From Petrolisthes cinctipes (Eukaryota > Arthropoda > Malacostraca > Decapoda > Porcellanidae), in NCBI GenBank assembly GCA_033782935.1, contig JAWQEG010002494.1:293001-357000 (forward strand): DNA of 64,000 nt, written 5' to 3'. Each line of letters begins with the position of its first letter. Positions within the stretch are counted from its first letter, which is position 1. Positions 1-9,276 of the stretch are shown here, piece after piece. A program made the position numbers and the translations under genes. A model generated the notes under the pieces. The model was not told the DNA's origin and ran no database searches. It saw only the letters and a list, made by a program, of their open reading frames with translations.

Positions 1-372
1 AGGCAGTTCCCACTTGGAAGTAGGTGTGAAGCTCACATCAGGTGTTGGTAGCATCCACGGAGGGGGCCCTGAGGGGACGTCTGCAACCATTATATCTATA
101 TTAAGACTACGGAGCATAGAGGAAACAGACCTTATAAGAGTATGTCCAGCAGGCAGTATGGGAGGGCCAGGGGAGTTTGGTCTAAGAGAAGTCATGACTA
201 ACTGAGAGTAATAAGGTGAAAGATGTGGGAAATGGAGGCACTTGACTGTGAAGCAAGTAACATTACAATAAATTCTCTCGATTAATGGGGGAAGACGCAA
301 CTCACTCTGCATGTTCACTATCCTAGTCGACATTGGACAGTCGAGAATTATTCTCATTGCTCTATTCTGAAA

Positions 373-1239
373 TTATTCTAAAGTTTCCAGAGTAGCCCTA
401 GGAAGTTGAATCAAAGCAAGAGAGAGGTAATCAACAACTGAACGGATAAAAGCAATATAGATAGTCCTGGCTACTGGGATGGAGATGCCCGAGGAGTTGT
501 TAGAGAGCCATTGAAGTGGTGTAAGTCGGCGCTGGAGACGACCCAATAAGTCCTGGACAATGGGATGGTCTTGAGGTCTGGCAGGGACAATCGGCCAAAT
601 ATTGACTGGCGTGCCCAGGTAGCGGTACTGGGAACACATGGGAATGACAGTCCCTCCAATGGTGAACACTGGCTGAGCTTGACGAAGGCGGCAGGTGAAT
701 ATTCTGCTCTTATCTGGTGAGACAATAATGCCACAGTGAGAGGAGGCCACAGAGAAGGAGTCAAGAAACCGCTGGAGATCCCTTGGTGAGGTAGAATGAA
801 CACAGATATCATCAGCATAGCACGTAATTGTAGCTCCAGGAATATCAGGGAGAGAAGTGAGCCGCCGATGCATCAGAATATTAAATAACAATGGGCTGAC
901 AACACCCCCTTGAGGCGTACCAAGATGAAAACTGCGCAAAGGACTGAGCGCACCACTGAAAAACACACAGGAGGTCCTGTTACTCAGGTAGCCCTGAATC
1001 CACCGTAGTAGATTACCCTTTATCCCAAAGTCAACCAGTTGATCCAAAATGACGTCTCTATTAGCAACATCGAAGGCACTTCGAAGGTCAATGAAGGCCA
1101 CCACACTGTCCCTGGAAAGGCGAGAGTACAGGTCGACTAGGCAGTGATGTGTGCTCCTCTGGGGAAGGAAGCCAAACAGCCATGGAGAAAGGCGATCCTG
1201 CAGTCTGTACATGAGATGATTGAGTAAGATTCTCTCCAT
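373..1239 (-). pseudogene. Reverse transcriptase domain, family A copy 1
   Basis: The 288-residue open frame is the palm and part of the thumb of a non-LTR reverse transcriptase, which copies element RNA into DNA at a nicked chromosomal target. Visible motifs are AFIDLRSAFD near residue 48 (first catalytic Asp), GTPQGGVVSPLLFN near residue 110, and YADD near residue 142 (second catalytic Asp pair). The ATG is internal to the domain, because the same protein continues upstream in another frame in the 63.8-kb copy. The catalytic block is well preserved, but the upstream frame is broken, so this is a fragment. Clade assignment beyond a Jockey/I-like APE-type element is not possible here. Confidence 0.85.
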
Positions 1240-1307
1240 AACCTTACAAAAACAGGAAGTCAGGGAAATAGGCCTGAACTTCGTAGTGCCGGGCTTAGGG
1301 ATGGGTA

Positions 1308-2400
1308 TTATTGTGCTGCTGGTCCAGGCTCGTGGTACACAACCGTCACGAAGACAAAGATTGTACAGTCAAAGTAGAGGGTTCCCAGGAACTTGTTGAA
1401 GTAGGCGCAGCACAGCATAAGTAACACCATCATCACCAGGGGAAGAAGCTCTACCCCGAGAGAGAGAGCACGTCGCAACTCCTCCTCAGTTATCTCCTCT
1501 GCATCATCGTCATCATCTTGCAACAAAGCAGACATTAGAGTGATTAGACAAAGCCGATAGACAGCAGCATGGGAAGTGAGTGCATATTGTATGTGGATGG
1601 GTAGACTGGCTGGGGTAGATTGTGTTGACCAGGCATCGACAAGTTGTTGGGCATAGTCGGCGGGAGTGTGATGACAAGCAATGGCCGGTGTCTTTTTAAC
1701 AACCCGACGGATGAGGTGCCACATAGAAGCCACACTTGTTTGCTGGTTGATGCTGTCCGTGAACCGCTGCCAAGACTCAGTGTGAGCACACTCCTGCAGG
1801 GCAACTAAAGCGTCTCTAGACATCTGGTAACGATGGAGCAGGTCAGGGGTTGGGTTGGCTTGAAACAATAGGCCATCACGTTCAGCCTCCTCCTCTGCCT
1901 CCTGTATACATGCATCCAGCGTCCAGGAGTGGGCAGTATGGCGATGCTGGAGGTGTGGCCGGGAGACGTATAGCCTATAAAAGTCATGAGTAGCAGATAC
2001 AAGATCAGAGTACAACTGTTCAGCTGATGATATGTCAAATGTAGGGAATACATAGGCCATAAATAAGATGTAAGTCGGGCAATATTTAGGGGGCACAGTA
2101 ATACACAAACGAGTGGCTGAAGCACTTGACCCAGCAGGTAGAGAATAATGAAACCGAAGAGCGATGTGATCAGAGAATAAGTCTGGCACGGAGGAGCACT
2201 GGACCTGAGATGCTATCAGGCCAGACGAGATGATGTATTCCAGAGTACCTCCCCGGCAATGAGTGGCACCGTCAGTGTCCCAGTGTGTCAGATGATGCTT
2301 GCAGATGTATGAAAGGAGACGAATACCATTACGATTAATAGAGCCAGAACCATCACCCAAATCAAAATGCCGAGCATTAAAATCTCCCATATACATCATG
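1308..2400 (-). pseudogene. Endonuclease C-terminal part and linker, family A copy 1
   Basis: The open frame starts near the apurinic-type endonuclease motif MYMGDFNAR and includes the second endonuclease motif SDHIALRF, followed by a linker rich in Glu and His. Near 1460 the frame is lost: this copy has one extra CT dinucleotide in a short CT run compared with the copy at 63.6 kb. After that point the frame is nonsense, and the correct frame (SPGDDG, start of the RT finger domain) lies in another phase. The N-terminal half of the endonuclease is missing because of 5' truncation. Confidence 0.8.
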
Positions 2401-3178
2401 AAAACATAAACCAGCATTACATACCTACAGTATTAATATAAATGAAACTGCACAACCAGGGAGTGAACTCCTCATTCACTAGCCACTCGTCTCTCATTTT
2501 ACAATTGGGGGGGATGGCAACCTCTATATGTACCGCATGTCTGTCAGGTCATTGAGGTAGGTTCACGTACTATAAAATTTAATGTTTAACAACAATAGAA
2601 ATTTTCACCTCACATTTCTCTTTGACAGAAAATGGAATGTTGTGTATGGTATACAATCATAATATACAGGAGAGGTTGGTATTCAGTAAACATTTAGCTA
2701 ATATACGATTACAGTACAACGCACACAGTGCATAATAGAAATATGAATAACACTTACAGCAGCTAAGATGATGATTCAATGGGTTTCTTCAAGAACTGGC
2801 GGGACAACTGACAGGATAAAATTCACCAGTGCCGTGGTTTGTTGTCACGGTGATGTGGACGTGGATGAGTTTGTCCACAGAGGGTTGCCAGACTTTACCA
2901 TATAACCACGCTGGCATACAAATATCCACAAAACGGCAACACTGGGCGGGAACTGTTCCTCAGTGGCTCACCCATTCAGTTCCTGTGTATACATTTGGTC
3001 GCAGTGTTGCCAGGTCTGCTTCCAGTTTTGCCAGGTCTGCTTGACGAAATTTCCTCAACTTCAACATCAGAATTTCCCTTTTTACCTCAAAAATTCCCTG
3101 TTTACTCTTGAAGATTGTCATACATTTAGCAATTTCTTGATATTTCGTCTGGTAGAAATTTTCCCATTTACTCCTATG
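2401..3178. other. No gene recognised
   Basis: About 780 bases lie between the family A copy and the first TIR element. I see no coding frame with recognisable motifs, no tandem array and no structural RNA. Short open frames at 2829-3193 have no recognisable domain. Confidence 0.5.
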
Positions 3179-4241
3179 CCCGATTCACATTAGCCCGTTT
3201 GTACGGATCCGACATCCGTTATTCGTCACGAACCGTACGAAGGAAGGGCTACGGAGGAGATAAGCTCCGTCTGTTATGATTTGTGTCACGGAGTCGTTTG
3301 TTTACAACAAAAAGGAAGCATGACTTGTGTTTTTCATACGAAACTGCTCCACAAACGTGCTATTTGCTCCAAGGCTGCATATGGCTTAATTCCACCTATC
3401 ATAATAGGTATCATAAACAAGAAAATGCTCAATGACGCCCAGTTGGTTAATATGGAAGAGATGTCCGCTATACCCCCTCAAGCTTCTTATAAATTCATGT
3501 ATAGGCCCAGTATGAAGTTGTAATTATGGCATGAATCAATATACTGTAGGCTTAGAAAAGTATGATATCCTAGTTGACTTTTACATTGTTATCTATTAGA
3601 AGTTAGAACATAAACTCATAGAAGAATCCAGTGTAGGTTGGTGAATCGTATATACCAAAAATAACAATACAAACCTAACCTGGGTATCTTAAGCACTAAT
3701 ATTAATTAAGGTATTAATGTATCATTATTCTCTATTTTTATATGTTGAAATGGTTTTTGAAAGGCTGCCAGTATATTTTGACGTTCTTTTACCCCCAAAA
3801 GGCTCCACACAAACAGAGCAATGCTTGTATCAATGTCAAATCTAGATGAATGTAAAAGGAGTTGTTCATAAATAGGAATAATTGTGAAATTAAAATATAA
3901 CTACTGTGGCTTGCCTGGTCCAAGTACACACATGTGTGTTTTGTTTACAACTAGGTTATGCAGCGGTGCCGTGCTTTCATAACCAATGAACAATATTTTT
4001 ATCTTCACATAAATTGACGTGCATTTTACAAATACAAGTTAATAAATTAATTATAATATTTGAATAAATTTACACCTTTATTTGTGCACAAATACTTCAA
4101 TTTCATATTTTCATGATATGATAAAAAGTCAACAACATTATACACGGACAACACCGCCGCCGTGCTTCCATAAAAGATTACTTGAGTTCATCTTTGCTGG
4201 ATCCGTTCCATATCTTGCCCGGGATGGTAAAAGAGCCCCGG

Positions 4242-4390
4242 TGTAACATTTAATAAGGACTCCCTCAGATATTGCACTCCCCAGTCAATATTATACGTAA
4301 AATTTCCACTCCCCCAGTCGTTTTTATATGTGTTTTATGAACTCCCCTTGCATTATTTGCACTCCCCCCAGCCAATGTAGTGGATAGTAC
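4242..4390. repeat. Ginger subterminal motif array, one end
   Basis: Repeated CACTCCCC and GACTCCC words alternate with AT-rich spacers of roughly 25-30 bases. The mirror array with GGGGAGTG lies at 6560-6716. Spaced subterminal repeats in DNA transposons often serve as transposase binding sites; that role is inferred here. Confidence 0.6.
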
Positions 4391-4561
4391 AAATATATAA
4401 ATATTGTAAAAATATATTTACATGTTAAAAAGCACGGTCAGTGTTAGGTCAATTTTATTGATTAAAAATCTTTAAAAATATATATATTCCTTACAAAATA
4501 ACTACTAAGATTTTAACATTATAACACTATTATTATTTGTTTTGTACTCTGTCGGCTTCGC

Positions 4562-5479
4562 CTACGTTTCATTGATTTTGGAAACGGCAACAGCACACCG
4601 TTGTCCAAACACTATCAGATGTTGCCTCATCCTGGTATTGTCATATCTACATATTGGATTCCCACCCTCTGATAGGAATTCTGTTGCATTTGCAATTGCA
4701 TAGAGTCCACAATCATTCATATTTGGTTGCTGATCACAGTTAATGAGATACACTTCTAGGCACCCATCTTTGGCAAGACATTCATAGCGAGATTTCAACT
4801 GTTTTTGTGCAGATTCAGTCAATTTGGGAGGCATCATACTATCTGCTATCTCTATCCTCATCCTGAACGTCGAAGATGTGAACCAATTATTCCGATTTTC
4901 ATCAAAATGAATCTGTACAGTATTAAATCCAGATGAATCATACCCACTTGGCCTCTGTGCAAAAAGTGTTGTGTCCAGTCCTCCTGCTACAGGATACTGC
5001 TTACGAAGTAGAGTTTGTGCAGTATCAATAATCCTATCATTCAACCAATCATTATTAACAATTATCTGCTTGTCATCCTCAGTCAATCCAAGAGAAGCAA
5101 TCCACATTCGAGTAAGAATTTTTGCCTCTGCACTAGCATCTGGTTGGTCACTATCACTTACACTATCAATAATACTCCTTTCAACAAATGGTTTTAAGTT
5201 ACACAAATTTTGTTTCTTTTTAAGCTCCACATTTGACGATGAAAGGACACACGTATTGTTATCCAACAATTTTTCAAGTTTGAAGGGACCACTCCATGGA
5301 AGTGAAGCCTTACCGCCTTTCCTGTCAGCACGTTTAAGGTTTTTTAAGAGAACAAGATCTCCAGGCTTGTAACTGTAAGCTGTGTTGTGTCGTTGGTTGT
5401 AATCTTTTTGTTGTTTAGCTTGTGCTTTCTGAATATTAGCGGTTGCACTTACTTTACACTGCTCACGAATCTCTTGCAT
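4562..5479 (-). pseudogene. Ginger transposase C-terminus: GPY/F region and Ulp1-like protease
   Basis: The 305-residue frame begins in the helical tail of the integrase (KAQAKQQKDYNQRH), followed by a GPY/F-like module (WSGPFKLEKLL near residue 65). The second half is a C48/Ulp1-like fold: LNDRIIDTAQ near residue 147, then NWFTSSTF, an IADSMM segment, and the oxyanion and nucleophile block QQPNMNDCG near residue 261. The residue before the Trp in NWF is Asn, where this family normally has the catalytic His, so the protease is probably inactive. Compared with family relatives, part of the integrase between the DDE core and this frame is missing, and the join near 5470 is frameshifted. Related host-adopted genes such as KRBA2 show the same domain pairing. 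Confidence 0.8.
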
Positions 5480-6278
5480 AGCTTGTGCCTTTATCCTTTA
5501 TTGTTCTATTCTGCCGTTCCACAAGTCCATTTGCTTGAGGGTGGTAAGCACTCGTCACCTTTTGCTTTACCCCAGTAAGCTTATGCAAAGTTTCAGAAAC
5601 ACGGTTAACAAACTCCCGACCTTGATCATTAATTTGTATATCAAAACACGAATGCTTTGTTATAAGTTCATAGAGAAATTCAGCCACACTCGAAGCATCT
5701 TTCTGTTTAAGTGGTTTTGCTTCAGTCCATTTCGAAAAATAGTCAATAGCAACAACTAAGTATTTGTAATCATTGGTTTCTGGTAGTGAGCAAATGTCTA
5801 TTCCAATCTGTTTCATGACCGTATTAGGAACAGGTACCGAGTGTAGCTTTGGTGCTTCATTCGATAGTTTGGGGTTTACTTTTTGACACTGAGCACAAGA
5901 TTTTATATAAGCAGACACATCAGCTTCAACAGATCGCCAATAAAAGCGCTTACTGACTAAAGAAATTGTACCTGCAATTCCATGATGTGCACGCAAACTT
6001 TTAGACTCCTGGGTTTCACCAAATCCTTCATGAATCTCCTGAAGAACACACTTCACTTCTTGTTCATTCCACAAAACTTGCACTTTCAGTGGTTCACCAT
6101 TTTTCTGCTTTCTATTGTAGTATAGTTTGTTATCGACGATGCAAAATGGTTTACAAGCACGTCGAAAATTAGCCTTTTTTCCTTTATCACGTACACCATC
6201 AGGATATGCCTGCTTATAAAAATATCTTGAAAAGCATAGTGATTTCTGTTGTGTAAATCCATGGCAGCTGGGTCTAGT
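5463..6278 (-). pseudogene. Ginger transposase N-terminus: zinc-binding H2C2 and DDE integrase core
   Basis: The frame is open from the stop at 6279-6281 to 5463, with no in-frame ATG at the front. A more likely start (MDLHNRNHYAFQ) lies in a neighbouring frame, so a frameshift near 6230 is inferred. The H2C2 zinc finger is visible as HHGIAG and later CAQCQK. The catalytic residues are present: Asp in GIDICSLP, Asp in INDQGREF, and Glu in GLVERQNR. The domain would bind the element ends and carry out strand transfer. The core looks chemically complete, but the protein is interrupted at both ends, so I call it a pseudogene. Confidence 0.85.
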
Positions 6279-6795
6279 TCAGAGTGAGAGGAGTGCACTC
6301 AGCGATGAGGTCTGCTGGAGTGCTGGACTGACCACGTACAGCCGTGGCTGATAGAAACCAAGTCAATCCCCAGTCAAATTTACCAGTTGGCATCCCTGAT
6401 ACGGAAGGTGAAGTTCACTGTTTCGAAACATTATCACATACAGCTAGATGTTGGCAGAGTGTACTGTACAGTACAACAGGTTCACCTAATTTAGATGAAC
6501 TTGAAGTCTTGGACCACTGGCACGAACTCTTTCAAATATATATTCGAAATGCACAGGGAGGGGAGTGCATATTATTCAGAGGGAGTGTCTATTACACATA
6601 TAATATACACTGGGGGAGTGGTATTTGTATGTATAATAATGACTGGGGAGTCCCAATTATATGTATAAAACCGACTGGGGAGTGATAATTCAGGGGAGTG
6701 CAGATTAGACGTGACACCGGTTCACATATACACGGCTGTTCGTGACGTTATTGACGGATGTCGGATCCGTCGGATACGGGCTAATGTGAACCGGG

Positions 6796-7152
6796 TATTA
6801 AGCAATCTTAACATAATATCCCCATTGGTATCTCTAATTCCCCATGTCTAGATAAAATTCCCCATACTTGGGAACACTGTCTGCTTCGCGATTTTTTTTC
6901 CAAATACCATAATCTGTACTACTATAGGATTATTTATCCCTCCTTTCCTTCGTTCTCTCTGTCCATCTCTCGATCCCCTTCCTGTCCCTCCTTCCATCTT
7001 TTTGTTCCACCTTCTTACTGTCCCTCATTATTATTATTATTGTAGTATTTGTAATAATAATATAAAATTACCAGACTATGATAGTTCGTTACTACCAGAA
7101 GGTGTACAGCAGACTCGATAATAGGTACAGTTTTATTAGTAAGTAGTGCACA
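6796..7152. other. No gene recognised
   Basis: AT-rich DNA with short TTA and ATT runs near 7026-7070. No open frame, hairpin or array worth naming was seen. Confidence 0.5.
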
Positions 7153-8659
7153 TGTAACACCCCTATTTTATATGTATTGTTATTTAGGATATTTACGGGT
7201 ATTATTATATATATTTATATGTATTAGAATAGGTTTTTAGTGTAAGATTGTAGGGAGTAGCCAGGCTGAGATTATCACTGACGAATAATCTCAGTGGTGG
7301 GCTTCTTCAACACAAAATGTTAATATGAGGAAAGAACAAATAATGTTTATAGTTAGAGGTTATAGATGGATAATAGAAATAATGATTATAGTTAGGTAAA
7401 TAGGTTAAAGAGAGGAATAATTGAAACTTAGGTAGATTGATAGAAATAGAGAAATACGTGGTAATTTAAGAGGTGAATGTAAAATAATTTATTGGAGACA
7501 GGGAATAACCTGCATTTATAATTATAATGTATAATTACGAAGCTAACATTTCTATACTGTTACCGGCATTTAATTGTAACTTACTTAGAAAATTAATTAG
7601 ATTAGTTAGGGACTAAAGTCGAGACAGTACATTTTCTTGTTGGCGGAACAATACATGCCTTGAATATGTAAATTACAGTAATATAAAACTTTAAACAAGG
7701 GAGAAAGCAATGTATTTGAGCTCACTAATATGTTTAAATCATGTTGTGTAACTATATACCCCAGTAAGGGTGGAACTGATAGAAATGCCAGAAATTGAGA
7801 TGAGTTGGTCACTACTTTGCTTGGGGGAGTGAGTGAGGAAGATGACGAGGCAGTACCATGCGTTGCTTCTTCCTCATTCTGATCTTGTCAACTGGGGTGA
7901 CAGGTAAGAGCTCAAACTCGCTCTCAACATAAATATTGTATTGTGAATATAGTGTGGTGAATCTATTAGTCCCATGATGGGATATAACTAACTAAAGAAT
8001 ATTGTGTGTTCACATTCAGACATAGTAAGTAAAGTATGTTGTTATTTCTCAAGCTCATTCTGATCTTGTCAACTGGGGTGACAGCCATAATAGCATTCTT
8101 GGTGTAAAGTGAACCACGTGGTACCAAAGAAAATTAAGAACATTTGCTGGCAATTTTATCTTTTCATTTATAGTATTGAGATTAGGATGTAATTTTTTTT
8201 TTATTGTATTAACTATATTTCGGCCTTGTTGTGCAAAATTTATTATTAGGAATTATTTGAAATATTGTGGGAGGGGGGACACTTCATGTAATATTTTTTT
8301 TTATATGTACTTAGCTCTGTCAACTGGCGAGACGAGGAATGGTTCCGGTCCTAGTTGACAAAACGGGGAGTAGGAAATATTAGCAAGGGAGGGGGGAACA
8401 GAAATTATCTTTGTATTGTTTTGTATTCGCATAATAGGTTGATAAAAATAAACGAGTTTTTAATTGTCTGAGTATTTTCGTCACCGATATAACAAATAGA
8501 CTGTGTACCTATATAGATGTTAGTTCTCAATTCACAACACTGATCGTACCCCCGTTAAAATTGTAGTCTTGGTTTCTTACTCGCGAGCCTTCTTAAAGTA
8601 ACGTTACGCTACCCTTCCGGTGTGTGCTCACTTGGTTCCTCTGATCGACTTTGGTCTTG
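7153..8659 (+). mobile_element. Probable long terminal repeat of a gypsy-like element
   Basis: The segment opens with TGTAACACCCC, a start typical of gypsy LTRs. It contains AATAAA near 8448 and is followed directly by an 11-base match to a tRNA primer site. No clean CA terminus is visible, and no second LTR or pol frame lies downstream before the CR1-like element at 9.2 kb. It is therefore either a truncated element or an LTR remnant about 1.5 kb long. The primer-site match is the strongest support. Confidence 0.4.
7858..7903 (+). other. Candidate signal-peptide exon with splice donor
   Basis: An ATG opens MRCFFLILILSTGVTG, a short basic then hydrophobic stretch like a secretory signal peptide. 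It ends exactly at CAG|GTAAGAG, a consensus splice donor. A 31-base block of it is repeated at 8053-8085, where another ATG (8036) gives MLLFLKLILILSTGVTA before a stop. No downstream exon could be assigned. It may be chance within the putative LTR. Confidence 0.25.
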
Positions 8660-8670
8660 TGGTGGCAGCG
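8660..8670 (+). promoter_or_regulatory. tRNA-Leu-type primer binding site
   Basis: TGGTGGCAGCG is complementary to a tRNA 3' end CGCTGCCA plus CCA, the acceptor end of animal tRNA-Leu. A near match (TGATGGCAGCGGTG) sits two bases inside the 5' LTR of the gypsy element at 23.55 kb, which supports the reading. Confidence 0.5.
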
Positions 8671-8991
8671 ATTACCCAGTGCTGGAGAGGAGCTGAACTT
8701 GTCCTTGTATGATTTATTTTTGGTATTCGCAAGGCAAGTCCTGTTCCTCATCGGTATCCTGTTTTTTTTTTTCAGACCAAGTTGATACAGCTATAGGATA
8801 GAGTTGTAGCATACACTGGTTGTTTTTTTTGTTTTGTTGAAGGCAGTGGGTTTTTGTTTCTCTCAAAGAGTAAAGAAAAAGGGGACAAAAATACCAGCTT
8901 TTACACACACAACAAGGGACATATATAAGTAGTGGCCAAGCACCAGAGTAGAGCCTTCCCGCTTTCCTGGATGCGTGTGTTCTTGGAGTGG

Positions 8992-9115
8992 GACTTGATG
9001 TAGCTTGGTAGAGTCTCGGTGTAACTTGGTGGAGTCTTGATGTAGCTTGGTAGAGTCTCGGTGTAACTTGGTGGAGTCTTGATGTAGCTTGGTAGAGTCT
9101 TGGTGTAGCGTGGGT
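8992..9115. repeat. 42-bp minisatellite
   Basis: About three copies of a 42-base unit, itself two diverged 21-base halves (GATGTAGCTTGGTAGAGTC and a GTAACTTGGTGGAGTC variant). Open frames across it read as LHQDSTKLHR-type repeats and are not real genes. Confidence 0.85.
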
Positions 9116-9276
9116 GCGTGGGGACCTTGGCGTGGTGCAGCAAGGTGTGCGGCGGGTGAGGGAGAGAGGCAGGTGTGTGTGTTGGCTAGTCCCAAAGTCC
9201 AAGTTCAAGTTCAAGTTTAGGGTCCCGCAGAGGGCCACTCATGGGCGGCATAGTATGCGGGGGTTGTGCGGGGGAT

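Larger units (their letters stand above)
1..2400 (-). mobile_element. Non-LTR retrotransposon family A, copy 1, 5'-truncated
   Basis: This minus-strand copy carries the C-terminal half of an APE-type endonuclease, a linker and a reverse transcriptase. It runs off the left window edge, so its 3' end is not seen. The same family occurs at 60.8-64.0 kb on the plus strand and as a fragment at 44.5-44.8 kb. Homology to the 60.8-kb copy stops near 2400, just upstream of the endonuclease motif GDFNAR. That break is consistent with the 5' truncation common in target-primed reverse transcription. Clade is uncertain: the motifs fit the Jockey/I group broadly. Confidence 0.85.
4242..6716 (-). mobile_element. 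Ginger-type integrase DNA transposon with CCGG target duplication
   Basis: Termini are TGTAACA at 4242 and, in reverse complement, TGTCACG at 6716. They are flanked on both sides by the same four bases, CCGG (4238-4241 and 6717-6720). The arms carry repeated CACTCCCC and ACTCCCCAGTC motifs. Inside, on the minus strand, are an integrase with a retroviral-type DDE core and GPY/F region and a Ulp1-like protease domain. There is no reverse transcriptase and there are no LTRs. Known biology: Ginger elements are cut-and-paste transposons with a gypsy-like integrase, some with an added cysteine protease domain. The copy is coding-dead. Confidence 0.85.
3179..6795. mobile_element. TIR element (outer), split by a Ginger insertion
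   Basis: Inverted termini match over about 60 bases. The left end begins CCCGATTCACATTAGCCCG at 3179, and the reverse complement of the right end begins CCCGGTTCACATTAGCCCG at 6795. Both arms then share GGATCCGACATCCGT and a GTCACGAAC block. Removing the nested Ginger element (4242-6716) leaves about 1.14 kb, the size of a non-autonomous DNA transposon. An 80-residue open frame at 3281-3523 has no recognised domain. I could not find a clear target duplication, so the superfamily is left open. Confidence 0.75.

Noticed and set aside
5463..6278. Integrase taken as a retroviral or LTR-element remnant
   Set aside because: No LTR, gag or RT nearby, and the element has TIRs with a four-base CCGG duplication, which fits a Ginger DNA transposon.
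8714..9238. 174-codon frame with LHQVTPRLYQ repeats
   Set aside because: The repeat part is a 42-bp minisatellite, and overlapping frames in the same strand are equally open.
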